A DNA stretch of 64,000 nt. Origin: Yoonia rosea (GTDB lineage: Bacteria > Pseudomonadota > Alphaproteobacteria > Rhodobacterales > Rhodobacteraceae). Both the position numbers and the translations under genes were made by a program. Within the stretch, counting starts at the first letter, position 1. Every line of letters starts with the position of its first letter. The stretch lies in contig NZ_FTPR01000002.1 of assembly GCF_900156505.1 (NCBI RefSeq), positions 372,001 through 436,000 of the forward strand, in the 5' to 3' direction. Positions 18,291 through 28,098 of this stretch are shown piece after piece. Under the pieces are notes generated by a model, which had not been told where the DNA came from, did not search any database, and was given only the letters and a program-made list of their open reading frames with translations.

Positions 18291-18420
18291 CCAAAGATGC
18301 CTCGAGGAGGCCGTTATAGTTCGATAATCTTGGCCCTTTCTAAGTGGCCTGAAGCGGGCCTACAAGCGACCTCCTCTCAAATAGATGTCAGACAGGCGCC
18401 GAGGCGCCATCGGAGAGAAC

Positions 18421-21129
18421 ATGCTGGGTTTCGGAACAATTGCCAAAAAGGTGTTTGGCACCGCAAACGACCGCAAAGTAAAAGCTGCCCGTCCCTTGGT
18501 CGACAAGATCAATGCGCTTGAGCCTGAGTTTGAGGCGCTTTCTGACGAAGGCATCAAACAAAAGACAGAAGAGCTTGCCAAGCGTGCAATGGGTGGCGAG
18601 AGCCTTGATGACCTGTTGCCAGAGGCATTTGCCAACTGCCGCGAAGCCGCGAAACGTGCCTTGGGTTTGCGGGCGTTTGACACCCAGCTCAAGGGCGGCA
18701 TCTTTCTGCATCAGGGCAACATCGCCGAGATGAAAACCGGTGAAGGTAAAACGCTCGTTGCGACGTTTCCGGCCTATCTGAACGCGCTGACAGGTAAAGG
18801 CGTACATATCGTCACCGTGAACGACTATCTGGCGCGCCGTGACGCGGAATGGATGAGCAAGGTGTATGGCGCTTTGGGTCTGACCACCGGTGTGGTTTAC
18901 CCCCAGCAGCCAGAGGGCGAAAAGAAAGCCGCCTATGCCTGTGACGTGACCTATGCCACGAACAACGAACTTGGTTTTGATTATCTGCGCGACAACATGA
19001 AATCCGAGCTGAGCCAGATGTTCCAGCGTGAGCATAACTTTGCGATCGTGGACGAAGTCGACAGTATCCTGATTGATGAGGCACGCACACCGCTGATCAT
19101 CTCTGGCCCCGCGCAAGACCGGTCCGACATGTATGCGACCATCGACAAAGTGATCCCCGATGTGGCGGACGAACATTTCACACTGGATGAGAAAACCCGC
19201 CAAGTGTCATTCTCTGATGAAGGCAATGACTTTCTCGAAGAAAGGCTCACTGCTGCGGGGCTCTTGCCCGAAGGGCAGACGCTTTATGATCCTGAAAGCG
19301 CGACTTTGGTTCACCATGTGAACCAGGCATTGCGCGCGCATAAGCTATTCACCAAGGACAAAGACTATATTGTGCGCGATGACGAGGTCGTGCTGATTGA
19401 CGAATTCACTGGCCGCATGATGGCCGGTCGCCGTCTGTCGGACGGTTTGCATCAGGCCATTGAAGCGAAAGAAGGCTGCACGATCAAACCAGAGAACGTG
19501 ACTTTGGCCTCTGTGACCTTCCAGAACTATTTCCGCCTTTACGACAAACTGGGCGGCATGACCGGCACCGCTGCGACCGAGGCCGAGGAATTCCGCGAAA
19601 TCTATAACCTTGGCGTTGTTGAGGTGCCGACGAACCGCCCTATCGCACGTATCGACGAAGACGATCAGGTTTATCGCACAGCGCGCGAGAAATTCGAAGG
19701 CATCGTCGCAGAGATTAAAGCGGCCCATGACAAAGGTCAGCCGATTCTTGTGGGTACGACATCTATCGAAAAGTCAGAGGCTTTGGCCGAGATGCTGAAA
19801 GCCGAGGGAATCACCTACAATATTCTCAACGCGCGGCAGCACGAAAAAGAAGCCCAGATTGTTGCCGATGCCGGCAAGCTGAATGCGGTGACGATTGCGA
19901 CCAACATGGCGGGTCGTGGTACGGACATTCAGTTGGGTGGTAACGTTGAAATGCGCGTGATGCAGGCGATGGAAGAAAATCCCGACGCTGACATCGAAGC
20001 GGTCCGTGCCAAGATCGAGGCCGAAGTTGCCGATGAAAAGGAAAAGGTAAAGGCGGCCGGTGGTCTTTATGTGCTGGCGACCGAACGGCACGAAAGCCGC
20101 CGGATCGATAACCAGCTGCGCGGCCGTTCCGGCCGTCAGGGTGACCCCGGACGCTCGGCGTTCTTTTTGTCGCTCGAAGACGATCTGATGCGGATTTTCG
20201 GCTCTGACCGTCTGGACAAAGTGCTGTCCGGCCTTGGCATGAAAGAGGGCGAGGCAATCGTGCACCCATGGGTGAACAAATCGCTCGAGCGCGCGCAGGC
20301 CAAGGTCGAAGGCCGTAACTTTGACATTCGCAAACAGCTGTTGAAGTTCGACGATGTGATGAATGAGCAGCGCAAGGTCATCTTCTCGCAGCGGCGCGAT
20401 ATCATGATGGCAAAGGACCTTTCAGAGGTCACAAAGGACATGCGCGATCAGGTGATCGACGACCTTGTTCATGACTATATGCCGCCAAAAACATATGCAG
20501 ATCAATGGGATACAGAGGGTCTCGCGGAAAGTGTCAAGGAACACATCGGTCTTGACCTGCCTGTTGTTGCTTGGGCTGCCGAAGAGGGTGTGGACGATGA
20601 TGACATCCGCGAACGTCTTGAAGAGGCCGCAGACAAATACATGGCCGAAAAGGCAGAAGCCTTTGGCGATGAGACGATGCGCAATGTTGAAAAGCAGCTT
20701 TTGTTGCAGACCATTGACGCCAAGTGGCGCGAACATTTGCTGACGCTTGAGCACCTGCGCTCGGTTGTTGGTTTCCGTGGATATGCCCAACGGGATCCGT
20801 TGAACGAATACAAAACCGAAGGGTTTCAGTTGTTCGAAACCATGCTCGAAAGCCTGCGTTCTGACGTAACGAAAAAGCTGGCGCAGATCCGGCCAATGTC
20901 GAAAGAAGAGCAGGAACAGATGATCGCCCAGATCCGCCAGCAGCAGGCAGCCGCAGCAGCGGCGGCGGCAGGTGCAGCGGCCCCTGCGGCGGTGGCTGAG
21001 GCGACGGGAACGGTGCGTGAAGGTTTTGACGAAAACGACCCGAATACATGGGGAAACCCTGGTCGCAATGACAGCTGCCCCTGTGGATCAGGCAAAAAAT
21101 TCAAGCACTGCCACGGAAGGCTCGCCTAA
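18421..21129 (+). CDS. secA: Protein translocase ATPase SecA
   Basis: 902 residues from ATG 18421 ([14 protein letters not shown]), with GGAG just upstream; an in-frame ATG 36 bases earlier lacks this. Walker A MKTGEGKT at residues 104-111, [19 protein letters not shown] with the DEVD box, and [18 protein letters not shown] of the second motor domain are present. An Ala-rich linker leads to the C-terminal zinc-binding motif [14 protein letters not shown] for SecB and lipid contact. It drives preprotein export through SecYEG and is transcribed as a single unit here. Confidence 0.98.
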   Translation: MLGFGTIAKKVFGTANDRKVKAARPLVDKINALEPEFEALSDEGIKQKTEELAKRAMGGESLDDLLPEAFANCREAAKRALGLRAFDTQLKGGIFLHQGNIAEMKTGEGKTLVATFPAYLNALTGKGVHIVTVNDYLARRDAEWMSKVYGALGLTTGVVYPQQPEGEKKAAYACDVTYATNNELGFDYLRDNMKSELSQMFQREHNFAIVDEVDSILIDEARTPLIISGPAQDRSDMYATIDKVIPDVADEHFTLDEKTRQVSFSDEGNDFLEERLTAAGLLPEGQTLYDPESATLVHHVNQALRAHKLFTKDKDYIVRDDEVVLIDEFTGRMMAGRRLSDGLHQAIEAKEGCTIKPENVTLASVTFQNYFRLYDKLGGMTGTAATEAEEFREIYNLGVVEVPTNRPIARIDEDDQVYRTAREKFEGIVAEIKAAHDKGQPILVGTTSIEKSEALAEMLKAEGITYNILNARQHEKEAQIVADAGKLNAVTIATNMAGRGTDIQLGGNVEMRVMQAMEENPDADIEAVRAKIEAEVADEKEKVKAAGGLYVLATERHESRRIDNQLRGRSGRQGDPGRSAFFLSLEDDLMRIFGSDRLDKVLSGLGMKEGEAIVHPWVNKSLERAQAKVEGRNFDIRKQLLKFDDVMNEQRKVIFSQRRDIMMAKDLSEVTKDMRDQVIDDLVHDYMPPKTYADQWDTEGLAESVKEHIGLDLPVVAWAAEEGVDDDDIRERLEEAADKYMAEKAEAFGDETMRNVEKQLLLQTIDAKWREHLLTLEHLRSVVGFRGYAQRDPLNEYKTEGFQLFETMLESLRSDVTKKLAQIRPMSKEEQEQMIAQIRQQQAAAAAAAAGAAAPAAVAEATGTVREGFDENDPNTWGNPGRNDSCPCGSGKKFKHCHGRLA

Positions 21130-21233
21130 TTTCTGACATAATCGGAACACGCTAAGACCTTTAGCCAGTCCTGTTAACGTCACGCTAACCGTGCAACTTC
21201 ATCCTAGCTTAATTTCAGCTGTGAGGGATGGGG

Positions 21234-22226
21234 ATGTCTCGCTTAAAGACAATCAAGACAATTGCGTCCACGCTCACCGTGGCGCTGTCGATTGGATTCG
21301 TGGCACAGTATGGCGAAACGACACCGGACATGGCCGGTGCCGATGTGCTTGAAACCTACAATAAACCACCCCAATCCTTGATGTTGTCGACCAACGCGGA
21401 GGGGCAGGCTGTTTTTGGCGTACCCAACATCGTAACAACCCCGCTGGACCATACGGCCAATGCAAAACGGGTGGTCGCGGTTGATTCGGTCTACACGGAA
21501 TTCGACGCCCCACAATTCCAGTCCATCATGGCCACGCCCACGCCGGGATGCGAGACCGTCCTCGATACCCGACGCGAGACAGCTGCTCTTGTCACACTCA
21601 GCATCGCGTCACCCTGCCTTACGAACGAATCCTTTGTTGTGTCGCACAGTGGTCTGCGCGTGTCTGCAACCACGGACCGAAGCGGCAATGCGCAGGTGTT
21701 GATGCCTGCTCTTGTTCCCAATGCCGAATTCGAAGTGACGTTTGATAATATTCTCAAAGCATCATCCGAAGTCTTTGTTCCGGAGTTGCGCCGCTATGAC
21801 CGTGCGGTCCTGCAATGGTCGACGACAGATAACATGCGCCTTCATGCGCTTGAGAATGGTGCGCAGATTGGTGATCCCGGACATGTTTGGTCGGCGTCGT
21901 TCCACACTGCCGAAGACACACGTGACGGCAAAAACGGCTTTGTCCTCTATCTTGGTGATGCCGAGGCCGAAATTCCCTTTCAGGCTGAGGTTTATACTTT
22001 TCCCGAAGGGCAGATGAACCGCAACAGTGGTGTTGATTTGCGTGTCGGTGTCAACGTAACTGCCGCAAACTGTGGTCGGGAAATCGATGCAGGTACGATC
22101 CAGACCAACTCGGGCCAGACGCTTGTGGTGAACGAGATCACGCTACAAATGCCCGCCTGTGATCAAGTTGGTGAAGTGACCTTGATCCAGAACAAATTTA
22201 CCAACCTTGCGGTGGTCTCGAACTAG
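21234..22226 (+). CDS. Secreted protein of unknown function
   Basis: 330 residues. ATG 21234 is preferred over 21228 because GAGGGA then has normal spacing. The N-terminus MSRLKTIKTIASTLTVALS is a signal peptide or anchor. The rest is beta-rich, with four to five Cys (GCETVL, ASPCLTNES, AANCGRE, MPACDQ), suggesting disulphides in the periplasm or outside. Proteins of this kind occur in roseobacters and are sometimes labelled translocase because they follow secA; I see no support for that role. Its last four bases overlap the stop of radC on the other strand. Confidence 0.75.
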   Translation: MSRLKTIKTIASTLTVALSIGFVAQYGETTPDMAGADVLETYNKPPQSLMLSTNAEGQAVFGVPNIVTTPLDHTANAKRVVAVDSVYTEFDAPQFQSIMATPTPGCETVLDTRRETAALVTLSIASPCLTNESFVVSHSGLRVSATTDRSGNAQVLMPALVPNAEFEVTFDNILKASSEVFVPELRRYDRAVLQWSTTDNMRLHALENGAQIGDPGHVWSASFHTAEDTRDGKNGFVLYLGDAEAEIPFQAEVYTFPEGQMNRNSGVDLRVGVNVTAANCGREIDAGTIQTNSGQTLVVNEITLQMPACDQVGEVTLIQNKFTNLAVVSN

Positions 22227-22990
22227 GCGGTTCCGTCAAACAGGCCGAGTGACCGAAAGCTGGTTTCGCTGGATTTTCCGATGATCAGATGATCATGCAC
22301 CGTGATGTTCAGTGCCATGGCGGCGTTCGTAATTTGCCGTGTCATCTGCACATCGGCATCTGACGGCGTAGGGTCACCGGATGGGTGGTTGTGCACAAGG
22401 ATAAGGGCGCTGGCATTCAGTTCGAGCGCACGTTTAACCACCTCGCGCGGATAGACCGGTACATGGTCAACGGTGCCTTTTGCCTGTTCCTCATCGGCGA
22501 TCACGGTGTTTTTGGTATCCAGAAACAGGATGCGAAACTGCTCGGTTTCGCGGTGCGCCATCGTCGTATGGCAATAATCCAGCAAAGCATCCCAGTTCGA
22601 TAGCACATGGCGCTGCATAACCTTCGAGCGCGACAACCGGTGTGCGGCAGCTTCGACCAGTTTGAGTTCCAGCAGAACGGCATCACCAACCCACTTGACG
22701 CCGGAAAGCTGGGCCAGAGGTGCGGAAAGGACGCGGTTAAAGTCGCCAAACGTATCAATCAGCGCCCGGGCGAGCGGTTTGACATCCTGGCGCGGGATCG
22801 CACGAAACAGTACCAGTTCGAGTAGTTCATAATCTGGCATGGCATCGGCCCCGCCCGCCAGAAAGCGTTCGCGTAGCCGTTTGCGATGGTCACGCACATA
22901 AGACGGGAGTTTGCCGGGCGTGAGCGGCAGAACCTCGGTCACGTCGTCGTGGTCAGGAAACAGGGAGGGTGCTTCGGCAAAGTGATTCAT
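22223..22990 (-). CDS. radC: RadC/JAMM-domain protein
   Basis: 255 residues. The C-terminal half is the MPN/JAMM domain with VHNHPSGDPTPSDAD, holding the metal-binding His, His and Asp. The N-terminal half has helix-hairpin-helix type segments (LPSYVRDHRKRLRERFLAGG, DYELLELVLFRAI). Despite the name, a repair role is not established; many RadC proteins travel with mobile DNA, but this one sits in a housekeeping place behind dnaJ. Its start codon lies in the loop of a perfect 16-bp inverted repeat, and no Shine-Dalgarno sequence is seen upstream. Confidence 0.88.
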   Translation of the reverse strand: MNHFAEAPSLFPDHDDVTEVLPLTPGKLPSYVRDHRKRLRERFLAGGADAMPDYELLELVLFRAIPRQDVKPLARALIDTFGDFNRVLSAPLAQLSGVKWVGDAVLLELKLVEAAAHRLSRSKVMQRHVLSNWDALLDYCHTTMAHRETEQFRILFLDTKNTVIADEEQAKGTVDHVPVYPREVVKRALELNASALILVHNHPSGDPTPSDADVQMTRQITNAAMALNITVHDHLIIGKSSETSFRSLGLFDGTA

Positions 22991-23008
22991 ACAATCACTT
23001 TGCCGAAG
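22972..23008 (-). repeat. Perfect 16-bp inverted repeat with the radC start codon in its loop
   Basis: Arms 22972-22987 (CTTCGGCAAAGTGATT) and 22993-23008 (AATCACTTTGCCGAAG) are fully complementary around CATAC (22988-22992). On the radC message the loop reads GTATG and contains the ATG. The 3' arm on that strand encodes RadC codons 2-6. It could be a translation-controlling stem-loop, a protein-binding site, or a 3' end structure protecting the dnaJ message. No T-run follows, so it is not an intrinsic terminator. Confidence 0.85.
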
Positions 23009-23031
23009 TGGTGGTTACTGCGCGGTTAACG

Positions 23032-24174
23032 CTAGCTCTTCATCGAGTCCCAAAAGCTTTTAACCGTGTCGAAAAAGCTTGATCCGTGCGGATTGTTGTC
23101 TTCGCTCAGCTGGTCGAACTCTTTGAGGATTTCACGCTGGCGTGCGGTCAGTTTGACAGGTGTTTCCACAGCCAATTCGATGAACATGTCGCCGATGCCA
23201 CCACCGCGCAGGGCAGGCATACCCTTGCCGCGCAGACGCATCTGACGACCGGATTGTGATCCCTCGGGCACCTTGACGCGGCTGCGGCCACCGTCAATCG
23301 TCGGCACCTCGATTTCGCCACCCAAAGCAGCAGTCGCGATCGACACGGGCACACGGCAATAAAGGTTCGTATTTTCCCGCTCGAACAGCGCATGGTTCTG
23401 CACTTCGATAAAGATATAGAGATCGCCCGTTGGCCCGCCGCGCATCCCTGCTTCACCCTCGCCAGCGAGGCGGATGCGTGTGCCGGTTTCAACACCGGCC
23501 GGAATGTTCACAGACAGCGATTTCTCTTTTTCGACACGGCCTTGGCCGTGGCACGTCCGGCAGGGATCCTTGATGGTCTGCCCCATTCCGGAACATGTCG
23601 GACAGGTCCGTTCGACCGTAAAGAAACCCTGCTGTGCGCGCACTTTGCCCATGCCGGAACATGTGGGGCAGGTTTGCGGTTCAGAGCCGCCTTCGGCACC
23701 TGTTCCGTTGCAAGAACCACAGCCCACAGCCGTAGGAACAGTGATCGTTTTCTGCATGCCCGAGAAGGCATCTTCAAGGTTGATCCGGAGGTTATACCGC
23801 AGGTCATTGCCGCGCTGGGCCGCATTGCGTCTACCGCCACCGCGACCCCCCATGAAATCACCAAAGAGATCGTCGAACACGTCAGAAAATGCGCTGCCGA
23901 AATCACCTTGGCCGCCGCGTGGCCCACCGCCACCGCCGCCCATACCGTTTTCGAACGCGGCATGACCATAGCGGTCATAGGCGGCTTTCTTGTTGGGATC
24001 TTTCAGAACTTCATAGGCCTCATTGGCCTCTTTGAACTGGGCTTCGGCATTGGGATTGTCGGCATTGCGATCAGGATGGAGCTCTTTCGCCTTCTGGCGG
24101 TAGCCCTTCTTGATCTCTGCAGCATCGGCGCCTTTGGCAACACCAAGCACTTCGTAATAGTCACGTTTTGCCAT
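23032..24174 (-). CDS. dnaJ: Chaperone DnaJ
   Basis: 380 residues. J-domain with HPD at 33-35, a Gly-rich linker ([15 protein letters not shown]), four CxxCxGxG zinc repeats ([16 protein letters not shown] twice, CRTCHGQG) and the C-terminal substrate-binding domain are all present, so it is a full type I DnaJ. It delivers unfolded proteins to DnaK and stimulates its ATPase. It follows dnaK on the same strand after 73 bases holding a hairpin that may lower dnaJ expression. Confidence 0.98.
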   Translation of the reverse strand: MAKRDYYEVLGVAKGADAAEIKKGYRQKAKELHPDRNADNPNAEAQFKEANEAYEVLKDPNKKAAYDRYGHAAFENGMGGGGGGPRGGQGDFGSAFSDVFDDLFGDFMGGRGGGRRNAAQRGNDLRYNLRINLEDAFSGMQKTITVPTAVGCGSCNGTGAEGGSEPQTCPTCSGMGKVRAQQGFFTVERTCPTCSGMGQTIKDPCRTCHGQGRVEKEKSLSVNIPAGVETGTRIRLAGEGEAGMRGGPTGDLYIFIEVQNHALFERENTNLYCRVPVSIATAALGGEIEVPTIDGGRSRVKVPEGSQSGRQMRLRGKGMPALRGGGIGDMFIELAVETPVKLTARQREILKEFDQLSEDNNPHGSSFFDTVKSFWDSMKS

Positions 24175-24201
24175 GATAAGTTCCCCCTTGGGAATGACAA
24201 A

Positions 24202-24226
24202 GACCGGCCCGGTTCAGGGGCCGGTC
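24202..24226 (-). terminator. Hairpin between dnaK and dnaJ, probable partial terminator
   Basis: Stem GACCGGCCC / GGGCCGGTC (9 bp) with a 7-base loop, followed on the minus strand by TTTGTC. The T-run is poor, which fits partial read-through into dnaJ rather than full stop. Confidence 0.55.
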
Positions 24227-24247
24227 AAATGTCAGCGGCGCGCGGCC

Positions 24248-26152
24248 TTAGTTGTCACGCTTGTCGTCGCCCAGATCCTCGAAATCCGCATCAAGGATTT
24301 CTTCGTCTGCACCCGGTGCATCCGGCTCTACTTCGCCGTCTGCTTCTTGCTGAGACTTGTAGATCGCTTCGCCCAGTTTCATGGCTGCTTCGGTCACGTT
24401 CTGGATGCCGGACTTGATCTTGTCGGCTTTGTCGCCTTCCAGATCATCCTTGAGCGCGGCAATCGCCAACTCGATCGCTTCGATCGTGGTTGGGTCAACC
24501 TTGTCGGCATGCTCTTCCATCGACTTTTCAGTCGAGTGGATCAGGCTTTCAGCCTGGTTTTTCGCATCCACAAGCTCGCGGCGTTCCTTGTCGGCCTCGG
24601 CGTTTGCCTCGGCGTCTTTAACCATTGCTTCGATGTCCTCATCGGACAAACCGCCAGAGGCCTGGATCGTGATCTTCTGCTCTTTGCCGGTGCCTTTATC
24701 TTTCGCGCCGACTTCAACGATGCCGTTGGCGTCGATGTCGAAGGTCACTTCGATCTGTGGCATGCCGCGTGGTGCTGGCGGGATATCTTCGAGGTTGAAC
24801 TGGCCCAACATCTTGTTGTCGGCCGCCATTTCGCGCTCACCCTGGAACACGCGCAGTGTCACGGCGTTCTGGTTGTCTTCGGCAGTCGAGAAGACCTGAG
24901 ACTTTTTCGTCGGGATCGTTGTGTTGCGGTCGATCAGGCGTGTGAACACACCACCGAGCGTTTCGATACCCAGCGACAGCGGTGTCACGTCGAGAAGAAC
25001 CACGTCTTTGACGTCACCCTGCAGAACACCGGCCTGAATGGCGGCGCCCATGGCAACCACTTCGTCAGGGTTCACGCCTTGGTGGGCTTCCTTGCCAAAG
25101 AATTTGGCAACTTCTTCCTTCACCTTCGGCATGCGTGTCATACCACCGACCAACACGACTTCGTCGATGTCGGATGTGGACAGGCCCGCGTCTTTGATCG
25201 CGTCTTTACATGGCTTCAGTGACGCCTTGATCAGATCGCCAACAAGGCTTTCCAGTTTCGCACGTGTCAGTTTCATGACCATGTGCAGGGGCTGGCCGTT
25301 CGAGCCCATCGAAATAAACGGCTGGTTAATTTCGGTGCTGGAAGACGAGGACAGCTCGATCTTGGCTTTCTCGGCAGCTTCTTTCAGACGCTGCAACGCC
25401 ATCTTGTCCTTGGTCAAATCGACCGAGTTCTCTTTCTTGAACTCGTCGGCAAGGTAGTTGACGATGCGCATGTCAAAGTCTTCACCACCAAGGAACGTGT
25501 CACCGTTAGTGGATTTCACTTCGAACAGGCCGTCGTCGATTTCCAGAATGGTCACGTCGAATGTACCACCACCAAGGTCATAGACGGCGATTGTCTTGCT
25601 GTCTTTTTTATCCAGACCATAGGCAAGGGCAGCTGCTGTCGGCTCGTTGATGATCCGCAGTACTTCGAGACCAGCGATTTTACCGGCGTCTTTGGTGGCC
25701 TGACGCTGGGCGTCGTTAAAGTAGGCAGGTACGGTGATAACAGCCTGCGTTACTTCTTCGCCAAGATAGCTCTCGGCGGTCTCTTTCATTTTGCCAAGGA
25801 TAAAGGCAGAGATCTGGCTTGGGGAGTATTTCTCACCCTTGGCCTCGACCCATGCGTCACCGTTGCCGCCGTTGACGACATTGAACGGCATGTTCTTCTT
25901 GTCTTTGGCAAGATCCTTGTCGTCGAACCGACGACCGATCAGGCGCTTGACCGCAAAGATTGTATTCTCGGGGTTGGTGACAGCCTGGCGTTTCGCGGGC
26001 TGACCCACGAGACGCTCATCATCTGTGAACGCAACGATAGATGGCGTTGTCCGCGCACCTTCGGAATTTTCGATTACACGTGGCTTTGCACCATCCATGA
26101 TGGCGATACAAGAGTTCGTGGTTCCCAGGTCGATACCAATAACTTTGGCCAT
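24248..26152 (-). CDS. dnaK: Chaperone DnaK (Hsp70)
   Basis: 634 residues, normal length. The ATPase start [12 protein letters not shown], the phosphate loop [12 protein letters not shown], and LVGGMTRMP are followed by the substrate-binding domain and an acidic tail. It binds hydrophobic segments of client proteins in an ATP-dependent cycle with DnaJ and GrpE (grpE is not in the window). An RpoH-like promoter lies about 110 bases upstream, and AGAGGGA stands eight bases before the ATG. Confidence 0.99.
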   Translation of the reverse strand: MAKVIGIDLGTTNSCIAIMDGAKPRVIENSEGARTTPSIVAFTDDERLVGQPAKRQAVTNPENTIFAVKRLIGRRFDDKDLAKDKKNMPFNVVNGGNGDAWVEAKGEKYSPSQISAFILGKMKETAESYLGEEVTQAVITVPAYFNDAQRQATKDAGKIAGLEVLRIINEPTAAALAYGLDKKDSKTIAVYDLGGGTFDVTILEIDDGLFEVKSTNGDTFLGGEDFDMRIVNYLADEFKKENSVDLTKDKMALQRLKEAAEKAKIELSSSSSTEINQPFISMGSNGQPLHMVMKLTRAKLESLVGDLIKASLKPCKDAIKDAGLSTSDIDEVVLVGGMTRMPKVKEEVAKFFGKEAHQGVNPDEVVAMGAAIQAGVLQGDVKDVVLLDVTPLSLGIETLGGVFTRLIDRNTTIPTKKSQVFSTAEDNQNAVTLRVFQGEREMAADNKMLGQFNLEDIPPAPRGMPQIEVTFDIDANGIVEVGAKDKGTGKEQKITIQASGGLSDEDIEAMVKDAEANAEADKERRELVDAKNQAESLIHSTEKSMEEHADKVDPTTIEAIELAIAALKDDLEGDKADKIKSGIQNVTEAAMKLGEAIYKSQQEADGEVEPDAPGADEEILDADFEDLGDDKRDN

Positions 26153-26263
26153 TTTTCAAATCCCTCTACTTTAGGCGGTTTGAGCAGCGCGAACCCGTTT
26201 CGGCACCCGCGCCAGTTTCCAGTGTGAAGTCTGCGGTTGCTCCGCTCGACTTCGATCTCAGCG

Positions 26264-26293
26264 TATATAGGGGTGCGATATTGGGGCTGCAAG
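26264..26293 (-). promoter_or_regulatory. Heat-shock (RpoH-type) promoter of dnaK
   Basis: On the minus strand CTTGCAG (26293-26287) is followed after 14 bases by CCCTATATA (26272-26264). This matches the CTTG and C-rich-TATAT pattern of alphaproteobacterial sigma-32 promoters. Position upstream of dnaK supports it. Confidence 0.6.
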
Positions 26294-26357
26294 CATCTGG
26301 GGTGCGACGAGAAGCCTAAAATACCGGTTTTTTCTGGATAGGCGGCGCTTGTCTTAC

Positions 26358-27179
26358 CTATCTGCCGGCAGACCAGCTTATCGAGACGTGCTGTCGCCCG
26401 AAAAATTCGCCCATAAGACCGATCATGATCAGGACAAGCGACAAATAAATCGGATATTCGACGCTGGTGAACTGCGGGTTGTAATGCAGGAACACGGCAC
26501 CGCGCATCTGGTCGATGTTGTGGAACAAAGGGTTCCAGTCAAACATTGCTATCATTGATGCGGGCAGTGTGTTGACAACAAACATTTTGCCCGACGCGAG
26601 CATATTCACACGTGTGTAGATCGTTTTGGCAAGCGACGTGAAACGCGGGAACCACGGGCTCAAGGCCAGAAAAATCATGCCAACCGCACAGCCTGAAAAC
26701 CACGCCATCAGGAAAAAGCCCATTGCGGCGACAGGATCATGGATTGTGATCGGCGTGAATGCGATGTGGTAGACTGACAGGATCACAACCAGCGTGAAGA
26801 TCTGCGTGTAAAGCGTTGCAAAAGCCGCAGCCACGATGGCGATGATTGTATTCATCGGGCGGTGCAGCATCATTGAAGATGTGGGTCCACCCGCGCCCAT
26901 GACGGCGCTCACTGATTTGATATGCGTGAGATAAACAAAAATCCCGGTCATGATGTAAAGCATCATATCGCCACGGATCGGAGAACTGCGAAGCCCAAGC
27001 ACAGTGAAAAACAGCAGGAAGGCGATTATCATTGTCAGGCCCTGCATGAGGTTCAGCAACATTGCGATAACAGCACTGCGATGACCGCTGCGCGCTTTGC
27101 GGACGATCGTGTGATAGATCACCTCAAGCATGCCAAACAGACCACTTGTCTTGTTTCTATAGATCGGGGTCTGGAACAT
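26358..27179 (-). CDS. ABC-2 type polysaccharide exporter permease (KpsM/Wzm-like)
   Basis: 273 residues from ATG 27179 (MFQTPIYRNKTSG); the open frame runs further upstream, but that part lies in the divergent promoter region. About six membrane segments follow an N-terminal amphipathic part, as in exporters of capsule or O-antigen. The C-terminal stretch FDWNPLFHNIDQMRGAVFLHY is typical of KpsM-type permeases. The matching ATPase is not in the window, since dnaK lies downstream, so it must be encoded elsewhere or to be found by search. It is divergent from the sugar-nucleotide and transferase genes. Confidence 0.82.
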   Translation of the reverse strand: MFQTPIYRNKTSGLFGMLEVIYHTIVRKARSGHRSAVIAMLLNLMQGLTMIIAFLLFFTVLGLRSSPIRGDMMLYIMTGIFVYLTHIKSVSAVMGAGGPTSSMMLHRPMNTIIAIVAAAFATLYTQIFTLVVILSVYHIAFTPITIHDPVAAMGFFLMAWFSGCAVGMIFLALSPWFPRFTSLAKTIYTRVNMLASGKMFVVNTLPASMIAMFDWNPLFHNIDQMRGAVFLHYNPQFTSVEYPIYLSLVLIMIGLMGEFFGRQHVSISWSAGR

Positions 27180-27233
27180 AGGCAGTCCGTTTTGCTGGGT
27201 AAAAGCGTTGTTGTATATGTTGCGACGATAACC

Positions 27234-27262
27234 TTGCTGATCGCGCGGCGAAACAGCATAAA
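27234..27262 (+). promoter_or_regulatory. Candidate promoter of the cysQ-kdsB set
   Basis: TTGCTG (27234-27239) and CATAAA (27257-27262) are spaced by 17 bases, 39 bases before cysQ. The match to consensus is only moderate. Confidence 0.3.
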
Positions 27263-27300
27263 CAGGCCGAACAGGGCTTTTTGATGACAGGTAACATTTA

Positions 27301-28098
27301 ATGGATTTTGAAGAACTCACCAAGGTGATGCGTGCGCTTGCCTTGCAAGCTGGTGACAAGATCATGGAAATCTATAACGCGGATGATTTTGAAGTCCGCT
27401 CCAAAAGCGACGAAAGCCCGGTCACTGCCGCGGATGAAGCCGCAGACGAGATCATCAGCGCAGGGTTGCGTACAGCCTTCCCTGACATCCCTTTGGTCAC
27501 CGAGGAGCAGGCCGCATCGCATCGGGTTTCGGCCCGCACATTTCTGATTGTCGATCCGCTGGACGGTACGAAGGAATTCATCAAACGGCGTGGCGATTTC
27601 ACGGTGAATATTGCTTATGTCAAAGACGGCGTGCCGGTGCGTGGCATTGTCTATGCGCCTGCGAAAGAGCGCCTTTTTTACACTGATGCCCAAGGCGTTT
27701 CTGTCGAAGAGCAAGGCCCGTTTCACGTAGGTAAACAGGGCCACACAACCCCAATCACTGTGTCAAAACCCGACAACAACGCGCTTCTTGTTGTTGCGTC
27801 CAAGTCGCACCGCGATCAGGCGACAGATGACTATATCAGCAAATATGCGACAGCAGACATGAAGAGCGCCGGTTCGTCCTTGAAATTCTGTTTGGTGGCC
27901 ACCGGTGAAGCCGATCTTTATCCGCGGCTTGGCCGTACGATGGAATGGGACACGGCGGCGGGCCATGCGGTGTTGAATGGCGCAGGTGGCGCGGTTGTTC
28001 GCTTTGATGACCATACGCCGTTGCAGTATGGAAAGCCGGCATTTGAAAACCCGTTCTTCATTGCCTACGCCCCGGGTGTCGCACTGGAGAGGCCGTAA
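27301..28098 (+). CDS. cysQ: 3'(2'),5'-bisphosphate nucleotidase CysQ
   Basis: 265 residues. Metal/phosphate motifs of the inositol-phosphatase superfamily are present: VTEEQ, DPLDGTKEFIKRRGDFTVNI and WDTAAGHAVLNGAGG. The DGTKEF form is typical of CysQ, which turns PAP into AMP. PAP is the product of PAPS-using sulfotransferases and of PAPS reductase. A sulfotransferase is encoded later in the same run (33669), so removal of its product is a likely local reason for this placement. The stop overlaps the kdsB start (TAATG). Confidence 0.93.
   Translation: MDFEELTKVMRALALQAGDKIMEIYNADDFEVRSKSDESPVTAADEAADEIISAGLRTAFPDIPLVTEEQAASHRVSARTFLIVDPLDGTKEFIKRRGDFTVNIAYVKDGVPVRGIVYAPAKERLFYTDAQGVSVEEQGPFHVGKQGHTTPITVSKPDNNALLVVASKSHRDQATDDYISKYATADMKSAGSSLKFCLVATGEADLYPRLGRTMEWDTAAGHAVLNGAGGAVVRFDDHTPLQYGKPAFENPFFIAYAPGVALERP

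Noticed and set aside
22223..22990. RadC as a sign of a mobile island
   Set aside because: RadC proteins often ride on islands, but here the gene lies in a dnaK-dnaJ-radC housekeeping order with normal composition and no integrase or tRNA nearby.
23392..24417. 341-codon plus-strand frame opposite dnaJ and the end of dnaK
   Set aside because: Antisense reading of two complete chaperone genes; no RBS, no recognisable protein.
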